Of a stretch of 18,934 bases of DNA, positions 9,098-15,309 are shown piece after piece. The translations under genes and the position numbers were made by a program. The stretch is from Burkholderiales bacterium (GTDB taxonomy: Bacteria; Pseudomonadota; Gammaproteobacteria; Burkholderiales; Burkholderiaceae_B). The stretch lies in contig SXZD01000089.1 of the NCBI GenBank assembly GCA_005788065.1, positions 1-18,934 on the forward strand. Direction: 5' to 3'. Under the pieces are notes generated by a model. It did no database searches and had not been told where the DNA came from. It saw only the letters and a list, made by a program, of their open reading frames with translations. Positions within the stretch are counted from its first letter, which is position 1, and every line of letters begins with the position of its first letter.

Positions 9098-10489
9098 ATG
9101 CCCCTGCAAGCAATGACACACATGGAACAGGCGGAGTCCGGCTTGCAGTCCGGGCTTGACCGCATTGACCGGCAAACGGTCATGCTGGTGACCTGTGTCC
9201 CACTTTTTCTGGCGCCAGTTGCCATCGCACTTGGGCTTGGCGGATGGGGGGGTGGCGACCCCGCCCAGGCGCGACTGATCCTGCCCACCGGGCTCATGGT
9301 CACCGTACAGGGTCTCCTGTGCATGTTGCTGGCTGCTGCGGGACGATTAAGACTGGCGCTGGCCGTCGCTGTCGTGATGAGTATCGCGGTGGTTCTCCAC
9401 AGCAGCCTGTGGATCGGCCTGGGCCTCAGAACTCCCGCCTTCACCGCATTGGCAACCATCTGTTTTCTCAGTGCCTATCTGTTTGGCAGCAGACTTGCCA
9501 ATGCCATCGCATTTGTCAGCCTTGGTTTTTCGTTGATCATCGCCATGATGGCCCTGATCAACCCTGAGCTTCTCACTGGCAACACGAACGGGGGTCTCGC
9601 ACCCGTGGTGCAACCCACCGCCATGTTGCTCAGCCACCTGGGGCTTTTCATCAATACACAGATCATCTGCGCAGCCTACAGCCGCAAAAAAGACCTTCTG
9701 CTCCAGCATATCGACGGCCAGAACGCAGAGCTGGAAATGGCGCTTGCCAAGCGCAAGGCCGCCTTGCGGGACCGTCAGAACCTGTTGGGCCAGATTGCAC
9801 ACAACCTGCGCACGCCGCTGGCCACCGTCACCAGCGCGCTGCAATTGATGGAACGCACTGCAGGCCAACCTGAACGACAACAACGCTATGCCGGCAACCT
9901 GCGCAATGCGGTGGCAAAAATCCAGTGGCAAACAACGCAGTTTTCAACCTACCAGCAACTGCACGGCGGCAAGGTCGCCATCGAGCCGACGCCCACATCG
10001 GTTGAACGGGCCATCGCGTCGGTCATTGATCTGTACGCCACCCTGCCCCAGTACCGGGCTGTCTCACTGCGAACCGTGATCGAGCCAAACGTTCACGCCA
10101 AACTGTTGCTGGACCCGGTCCATTTCTGCGTCATGTTCCGCAATCTGCTCGATAACGCACTGAAATATGTGCAGGACGGCAGCGTCGATGTCATGGTCGA
10201 TGAAACAGATTCCGCACAGGGTGCCAGCCTGCTGACGGTATCGGTACTTGATAACGGACCGGGCCTCGCGCAGGACATCATCCCGGCGCTGTTCGAACCT
10301 TTCGTGCAAGGCCAGGAAAACCCCGCCAACTCCTTGGAGGGCAGCGGGCTGGGGCTGTACATCACGCGCGGACTGGCCTGCCAGATGGGCGGCGATGCCG
10401 GCATCGAGAATCGCACCACCGGGGGCTGCCGCGCCTGGTTCACCTTGCCGGTAAAACATCACCAAAACGGCATGAGGCACGCGGCATGA
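9098..10489 (+). CDS. Membrane sensor histidine kinase (six-TM sensor)
   Basis: A 463-residue kinase. The N-terminal half has about six hydrophobic segments (near 30-48, 62-81, 85-102, 115-131, 133-152 and 172-191) with little periplasmic sequence, suggesting a membrane-embedded or internal signal. A short coiled linker follows (about 197-230). The HisKA domain carries phospho-acceptor His235 in AHNLRTPL. The ATP domain has an N box (FRNLLDNALKY, Asn349/Asn353), G1 (DNGPG, 385-389), an F box (LFEPFVQG), and G2 (GSGLGLYIT, 415-423), so it should be active. There is no receiver domain and no response regulator nearby. The ATG at 9098 has AGG five bases upstream; 9113 is an alternative. It is divergent from the BLUF gene, and its stop overlaps the next gene's start (ATGA). 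The signal is unknown. Confidence 0.93.
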   Translation: MPLQAMTHMEQAESGLQSGLDRIDRQTVMLVTCVPLFLAPVAIALGLGGWGGGDPAQARLILPTGLMVTVQGLLCMLLAAAGRLRLALAVAVVMSIAVVLHSSLWIGLGLRTPAFTALATICFLSAYLFGSRLANAIAFVSLGFSLIIAMMALINPELLTGNTNGGLAPVVQPTAMLLSHLGLFINTQIICAAYSRKKDLLLQHIDGQNAELEMALAKRKAALRDRQNLLGQIAHNLRTPLATVTSALQLMERTAGQPERQQRYAGNLRNAVAKIQWQTTQFSTYQQLHGGKVAIEPTPTSVERAIASVIDLYATLPQYRAVSLRTVIEPNVHAKLLLDPVHFCVMFRNLLDNALKYVQDGSVDVMVDETDSAQGASLLTVSVLDNGPGLAQDIIPALFEPFVQGQENPANSLEGSGLGLYITRGLACQMGGDAGIENRTTGGCRAWFTLPVKHHQNGMRHAA

Positions 10490-11457
10490 ACCCGCCCGAC
10501 CTGCAATCAAAAGTCGCGGAGCGCAACTGGCTGGAAAGTGCCGCACAGATCGAGAACAACCACCTGCAGCAATTCCTGTTCCTGATCATTCTGCTGATGC
10601 TGATTGCCAGCGGCACACAGGGACTTAACCTCATCGAAAACCCCGGTGACCCCACCACGCTGCGATTGCTGGTGTATGCCAGCCTGTCCGTGATGGGCTG
10701 CGTACTCGCCTATGTACTGACCTTGCAACCCCGCACAAGAGAGGCGGCCATCGTCGCTGTACTGAGCATCTGTGCTCCGGTGGTCTTGCACGCATGGAGC
10801 AGCGGTTTCGGCATCCGTGCACCAGTCATCTATCTGCTCACACCGCCCATCCTGATTGCTTACTACATACTGGGGCTACGCTTCAGCGTCCTGCTGACCA
10901 TTGCGTGCTGCTGCGCTGCCATTGTGCTGTATGTGGCTGAAGGCGCGGGATGGATTGCAGGCTACGATTCAGCCAGTCTGCCGCTGTCAGCCAACAATCT
11001 CATCTCACTTTGGTTGATCGTCACCTGCGGTCTGGCTGCGGCCAATGCCATCCGCGAACGCAAGGAGCTCACTCTGGCTGTAGCCAGAGAACGCAAGAAC
11101 CTGCTTGAACGCACGATCTCGGACATTGAACTGGCCGAGAACAGCCAACGTCAGTTCATGGAAAGTGTCAGCGGAGCCGTTGCAGCGAACGCCGCACAAC
11201 TGCATCAATTGACCGGTATCAACCATACGATTCCCGGGCAAGGTAATGAAGAACCGGGACATGCGCTGGACACCAGATCCATCCATGACGCCAGTCAGCG
11301 CATGATGCAGGCGCTTGACGCCGCTGTTGAAAAGACAGAACGCGAAACCCGCTTTTTTCTGGAAGACGGTTCTACCGGCACAGCGACTCAAGCGCACTTC
11401 CCACCGAGTTCAGAGGATCCGCCCAGTCTTTCATCGCCTGCTGGCGGAACAGCCTGA
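10486..11457 (+). CDS. Six-TM sensor-like membrane protein without kinase domain, paralogue of the preceding kinase
   Basis: A 323-residue protein, not matched to a named family. Six hydrophobic segments (about 28-48, 60-80, 86-104, 113-130, 133-151 and 170-188) follow the same spacing as the sensor half of the upstream kinase. Both proteins share a VVLH...GxG-hydrophobic-RxP motif at nearly the same residue numbers (98-113 in the kinase, 99-113 here). A charged helical linker (189-225) and QRQFMESVSGAV follow, where a kinase would have its H box, but there is no His-Glu/Asn-x-Arg-Thr-Pro motif and no ATP-binding boxes. It starts inside the kinase stop codon (ATGA), so it is translationally coupled. 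The last 28 codons are antisense to the end of the TPR gene. It is either a decayed kinase or an accessory sensor subunit. Confidence 0.8.
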   Translation: MNPPDLQSKVAERNWLESAAQIENNHLQQFLFLIILLMLIASGTQGLNLIENPGDPTTLRLLVYASLSVMGCVLAYVLTLQPRTREAAIVAVLSICAPVVLHAWSSGFGIRAPVIYLLTPPILIAYYILGLRFSVLLTIACCCAAIVLYVAEGAGWIAGYDSASLPLSANNLISLWLIVTCGLAAANAIRERKELTLAVARERKNLLERTISDIELAENSQRQFMESVSGAVAANAAQLHQLTGINHTIPGQGNEEPGHALDTRSIHDASQRMMQALDAAVEKTERETRFFLEDGSTGTATQAHFPPSSEDPPSLSSPAGGTA

Positions 11458-13534
11458 CCGTCGGGTACCACGGCGAATCAGTACGATCCATCATCCAGCG
11501 CCAGTCAGGCACCCAAGGTAGCAGTATCCATGTCGGGCGCCCGATCGCAGCGGCCAGATGCGCCACGCTGGTATCCACGCTGATGATTAGATCCAGGCGC
11601 GAGCACAGGGCTGCGGTATCGGAGAAATCATGGAGGTCTTCTGACCATTGGGTCATTGTCAGCGCAGTCGCAGCCAACTCCATCTGTTCGTTCTCGGAGA
11701 TGCGTTTTTGCAGCATCACGTAATCATGGCAATCCGGCAGTGCATCCAACAGCGCCTTCAATGGCACATCACGATTGGCAGTATTTTCGTGATTCGGATT
11801 ACCGCTGACGCAAATCCCTACCCGCATGCGCCGGTCATCGTTCGGTGCAAGACCAGTCAGCGCCCGCAGTTTTGCTTCCCATGCTTCGGCCTTCACGGCG
11901 TCCACGCTCAGATAAGGCTCGCCATTCGGGATGCTGTCTATCCGGGTCTTAAGCTCCATCGGCAAACTCAGCAGCGGACACCACACATCAAACGATTGAT
12001 AGCAGCCATCGTCTTCGAATATCTGGATATTCGGCGACAGCGAGCGCAACACGGCGTGCAGACTCAGCGGCGCTTCCATGAAAACGCGCGCACCGGCCTG
12101 CCGCAGCATCAGTGCGAAGCGACAGAATTGCAGCGTGTCACCAAAACCCTGTTCGTGTACCAACAAGATGGTCAGCCCATCGGGCGATATTTCCGGATTC
12201 CACCGCGGCTTGCCATGATGCAGATGCGACATGCCTAGTCCGAGTTTGTGCAAGCGCCATTCGTACAACTTCCAGCCCTCTTCCATCTGACCGTCGAGAA
12301 TGAGATCAAGCGAGAGGTTCCAGTTGGCCTGCGGATGTTGTGGATCGAGTGCAATCGCTTTGCGGTGGCACGCGATTGCATCTTCGATGCGGTTCAGATC
12401 ATGAAACAGGGCGCCCATATTCGTATGGGCATCGGCCATCAAAGGGTCGATATCAAGGGCCTTGAGCTGGTCGCGCATGGACGCATCATAGTCACCGCTT
12501 GCCTTGTGCATCAGCGCACGGTTGGAGTAAGCCTGCGCCAACGACGGGTTGCAACGGATGGCCTCATTGAAACTGTTCATGGCCAGTCCAATCTCGTTCA
12601 ACTCACGCAACAGCAAACCCCGATTGCAGTGCGCCTGTGCATTGTTCGCATCCAGTTGGAGCGCATGGTCATAGCATGCCATGGCCTCGCTGCTGCGCTT
12701 GAGACTGCGCAGACTGTTGCCCTTGTTGCAGTAGGCGTTCACATAGGTGGGTCGAAGTTCAAGCGCCTTGTCATAGTCTGACAAGGCCTGCTCAAACCGC
12801 CCCATTTCATGCCGGGTCAGGCCCCGGTTGGACCACAGCGTGGCATCATCGGACTTGAGTCTGAGCGCCTCATCATAACTTTCAAGCGCCTGCTCCAGAC
12901 GTCCTTGCTGCTTGAGCAGATTGCCGCGGTTGCACCACACATCAGAGGACACTGCATTCAGTGCAATGGCACGGTCAAACGCATCCAATGCCGCATCGGC
13001 ATTGCCCGCTTCCGCATGCAGATTACCCAAGTTGAAATGTGCACTGCTGTAATCGGCCCGCAACTGTATTGCCAATTCGTATGCGTGGCGCGCCTGTTCA
13101 AATCGTTTGAGCGCTCGATAGCTGTTGCCCATGTTCAGGGCAGCCTGCGCATAGTCATCACGCAGCGCCAGTGCAGCCTCATAGACGTGAACCGCCTGTT
13201 CATGCAGATCCAGCGCCTGCATGCAATTACCGAGATTCAAAAATGCGGTCGCATCAGTTGCATCCAGCGTGATGGCTTTTGAGATGAAATTAAGAGCCGC
13301 CTGAGGCTCGCCCTGTTCCAACTGGGACACGCCGTACCAATGCCAACTGCGCGCATCATCAGGCGCAATTTCCATCAGCCATTCGTAAAACGCAGAGGCT
13401 GCTACATGCTCACCCCGCGCATGATGCGCGAACCCGCGACGGAATACCGCCTCAGCCCACTGTTTGAAGTCAGAATCGGACACGCAGGCGCTTTCACGGG
13501 AAAGACCCAATGTACTCTGTTTACATGCAGACAA
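11372..13534 (-). CDS. TPR protein with C-terminal glycosyltransferase-like domain
   Basis: 720 residues. From about residue 27 to 400 there are eleven back-to-back 34-residue TPR units with very regular phase (61, 95, 129, 163, 197 and so on; for example AHFNLGNLHAEAGNADAALDAFDRAI). After a bridge, residues about 455-700 resemble the GT9/GT41-like GT-B domain common in bacterial TPR proteins: LLVHEQGFGDTLQFCRF at the start, and a later DTSVAHLAAAIGRPTWILLP nucleotide-sugar-loop-like segment followed by PDWRW. No signal peptide or TM is seen. The frame begins with TTG directly after the stop of the upstream PF10118-type gene, with no clear Shine-Dalgarno; GTG at 13483 is an alternative, so the start is uncertain. 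The two genes probably form one transcript. The 3' end overlaps the convergent sensor-like gene by 86 bases. The acceptor is unknown. Confidence 0.88.
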   Translation of the reverse strand: MSACKQSTLGLSRESACVSDSDFKQWAEAVFRRGFAHHARGEHVAASAFYEWLMEIAPDDARSWHWYGVSQLEQGEPQAALNFISKAITLDATDATAFLNLGNCMQALDLHEQAVHVYEAALALRDDYAQAALNMGNSYRALKRFEQARHAYELAIQLRADYSSAHFNLGNLHAEAGNADAALDAFDRAIALNAVSSDVWCNRGNLLKQQGRLEQALESYDEALRLKSDDATLWSNRGLTRHEMGRFEQALSDYDKALELRPTYVNAYCNKGNSLRSLKRSSEAMACYDHALQLDANNAQAHCNRGLLLRELNEIGLAMNSFNEAIRCNPSLAQAYSNRALMHKASGDYDASMRDQLKALDIDPLMADAHTNMGALFHDLNRIEDAIACHRKAIALDPQHPQANWNLSLDLILDGQMEEGWKLYEWRLHKLGLGMSHLHHGKPRWNPEISPDGLTILLVHEQGFGDTLQFCRFALMLRQAGARVFMEAPLSLHAVLRSLSPNIQIFEDDGCYQSFDVWCPLLSLPMELKTRIDSIPNGEPYLSVDAVKAEAWEAKLRALTGLAPNDDRRMRVGICVSGNPNHENTANRDVPLKALLDALPDCHDYVMLQKRISENEQMELAATALTMTQWSEDLHDFSDTAALCSRLDLIISVDTSVAHLAAAIGRPTWILLPWVPDWRWMMDRTDSPWYPTVRLFRQQAMKDWADPLNSVGSALESLCR

Positions 13535-14392
13535 TCAAACGGCAAACGCCTCTTTGCCTGTAATTGCCTGCAAACGTGACATCATTTCGTGCCGTAATTG
13601 CTCAGTATCCACCTGCGACGGATGAAAATCTTTCCGGAAATAAGCCAGATACCGGGGTCCGAGCTTTCGCAGCCAACCCTCGCGCCCGATCAGAAAATCC
13701 ATGCCCTTGAGCATGCCCGTCACACCGATCCTGCGAGGGCTTTTTCGATACAGCGTCCTGAAATGCACGGCACTGAAAAACAGGAATGTCACGGTATTGA
13801 TGATCATCTGACGCCGCAGCAGAGCGCGGTCACCCACCACCTGCTGATACACATCGAAGGCCACTGATTTGTGTTCCGACTCTTCGATGGCATGCCACAT
13901 CCACAGCACTTTCACGCGCTCATCCATGCCTGCAAAAAAAGCCGGTTCGGACAATGCGAGTTCCGCAAGCATGGCCGTGAAATGCTCCAGTGCGCAGGTC
14001 ATGGCCAATTGGGCTTTGGGCGACATGTGCTTTTTGAGTTCGCCCAGGTTTCGCTTCACGTGAGCGACCACCTCGTCAGTGGGCAGACCCTTGGATGCCA
14101 TGAGGTCGTTCAGTGCGGCATGCTCCTTGCCGTGATGCGCTTCCTGTCCAATGAAACCGCGCACCTTGGCAGCAAGCTCAGGGTCTGTGATCTGCGACTG
14201 GAAATACCGCACCGAGTCAATGAAAAAACGCTCACCATCCGGAAAGGTGCAGGACTGAGCCGTCAGCAGGATGGTCTTGAATACATCCCCATTGAACCAC
14301 CACATCGGAATATCATCGGCGAAGTCAAAGTCCATGCGCCGCGGCTTGACGCCGGCACCGTGCGCCTTATGGGGATCCGGAATCTTTGTCAT
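13535..14392 (-). CDS. PF10118-type 'metal-dependent hydrolase' family protein, possible di-iron protein
   Basis: A 285-residue protein recognised as the widespread proteobacterial family annotated 'predicted metal-dependent hydrolase' (about 270-300 residues); no reaction is firmly known to me. Conserved-looking acidic/His positions are Glu54 (FPDGERFF), Glu84-x2-His87 (GQEAHHGKEH), Glu136 (ALEHFTA) and Glu171-x2-His174 (WHAIEESEHKSVAFD). This Glu, ExxH, Glu, ExxH pattern in a helical protein is that of a ferritin-like di-iron site, so an oxidase or hydroxylase role is as likely as hydrolysis (inference). The ATG at 14392 has a good sigma70-like promoter upstream (14422-14450) but a poor Shine-Dalgarno. 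Its stop abuts the TTG start of the TPR gene. Confidence 0.88.
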   Translation of the reverse strand: MTKIPDPHKAHGAGVKPRRMDFDFADDIPMWWFNGDVFKTILLTAQSCTFPDGERFFIDSVRYFQSQITDPELAAKVRGFIGQEAHHGKEHAALNDLMASKGLPTDEVVAHVKRNLGELKKHMSPKAQLAMTCALEHFTAMLAELALSEPAFFAGMDERVKVLWMWHAIEESEHKSVAFDVYQQVVGDRALLRRQMIINTVTFLFFSAVHFRTLYRKSPRRIGVTGMLKGMDFLIGREGWLRKLGPRYLAYFRKDFHPSQVDTEQLRHEMMSRLQAITGKEAFAV

Positions 14393-14421
14393 GGCAGTAC
14401 GACGTGGTTTGACACAATCCC

Positions 14422-14450
14422 ATCGTATGCCAATTCCTTGTTACTGCCAA
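14422..14450 (-). promoter_or_regulatory. Putative sigma70 promoter of the PF10118-type gene/TPR operon
   Basis: On the minus strand: TTGGCA (14445-14450, 5/6), 17-base spacer, TACGAT (14422-14427, 4/6). Predicted start is near 14415, leaving a leader of about 23 bases before the ATG at 14392. Confidence 0.6.
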
Positions 14451-14527
14451 GTAATATAACGGGGAATCCGTATGCAGAGGGTAGCGAGCCGCTGAAGCTG
14501 CCTGCTTGATGTCTCGAAACTCCAGCC

Positions 14528-15229
14528 TCAGCCGTAGCGGTGCTTCACCACGATTTCAGGAAAACTGTCGACCTCCGTCCACAGCGACCTCAACTGTTGG
14601 GCCGCCAGGGACCCCGGCGCATATTCAGGTACGGACAAACCCGCACCGACGCTCATCACCCACTCGGCTGCGTTGCTTATCAACGTATCCAGGCACTTCA
14701 TGGTACGGTTCAACTCGCCCTGCACCACCCGGGCGACGGAATCGGGCTGACTGACATCATCAAAGGCCGCATTGACAACCCAACGCAGGGGTCTGTCCTC
14801 TACCAGTTGCCATGTGTCAAAGCCGCTGACCATGTCAAAAAAGCCGGGACGCACCGGCAGCAAAATGAGGTCAGCCAACTGAAAAACCTGCCTGAACCAT
14901 TTTTTATTCTGTGGCGGCAGATCAATGAATACGTGCGTTGCGCCGTCTGCCTTATGTGTCTGCAGCATACTTCGCAAATGGTCACGGTCACCCGCCACCA
15001 CCTTGAGTCCACGAATGTGGGATGGACTGGATTGGCTGGCACCAGAAATGGCATGCGCGCGCAGGGTCTGAGCTCTCTGCGCTGCCCAAACGCGGCAAGA
15101 GGCCTGCGGATCCAAGTCGAGGATAACGGATTTGTTGCCGCCGATACTGGCACACTGCGCAGCCAGATTGATCGCCAGTGTCGACTTGCCTGCACCGCCC
15201 TTTTGACTGCTGAGCACAACAACCTTCAT
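14528..15229 (-). CDS. ParA/MinD-type P-loop ATPase, orphan
   Basis: A 233-residue short ParA. The deviant Walker A is KGGAGKST (10-17) with signature Lys10, followed by LDLDPQAS (37-44, Walker A'/switch I) and FIDLPP (101-106, Walker B-like with Asp103). Such ATPases dimerise on ATP and position DNA or protein cargo on the nucleoid or membrane. There is no N-terminal HTH, so it is of the small type Ib/VirC1-like size. No parB, parS-like cluster, replication gene or flagellar/chemotaxis gene is adjacent, so the cargo is unknown. The ATG at 15229 has GGTGA nine bases upstream. It has its own promoter at the end of the acylase gene. The next gene on this strand starts 135 bases downstream with its own promoter. 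Confidence 0.92.
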   Translation of the reverse strand: MKVVVLSSQKGGAGKSTLAINLAAQCASIGGNKSVILDLDPQASCRVWAAQRAQTLRAHAISGASQSSPSHIRGLKVVAGDRDHLRSMLQTHKADGATHVFIDLPPQNKKWFRQVFQLADLILLPVRPGFFDMVSGFDTWQLVEDRPLRWVVNAAFDDVSQPDSVARVVQGELNRTMKCLDTLISNAAEWVMSVGAGLSVPEYAPGSLAAQQLRSLWTEVDSFPEIVVKHRYG

Positions 15230-15278
15230 GAGTACACGTCACCCGAAAAGGTGAAATGGTACCCTGACCCACACCTGA

Positions 15279-15306
15279 AATTTATGACAGGTATTTGACA
15301 TGTCAA
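15279..15306 (-). promoter_or_regulatory. Putative parA promoter overlapping a perfect palindrome
   Basis: Minus strand: perfect -35 TTGACA (15301-15306), 16 bases, TAAATT (15279-15284, 4/6). The -35 is half of the 12-bp perfect palindrome TTGACATGTCAA (15295-15306). It also lies within GACATG-tcaacgat-CATGTC (15297-15316). A repressor, possibly ParA itself, could bind here; that is inference. It lies in the last codons and just past the stop of the acylase gene. Confidence 0.55.
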
Positions 15307-15309
15307 CGA

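Noticed and set aside
8907..9119. 71-residue N-terminal extension of the BLUF protein
   Set aside because: It covers the motif-rich promoter region and precedes the BLUF fold; the ATG at 8906 has a good ribosome binding site.
9347..9931. Minus-strand open frame (194 codons) inside the kinase gene
   Set aside because: Shadow of a gene with clear TM and kinase motifs; no recognisable protein.
14540..15298. Plus-strand open frame (252 codons) opposite parA
   Set aside because: Antisense to a complete ParA-type ATPase; no motifs or start signals.
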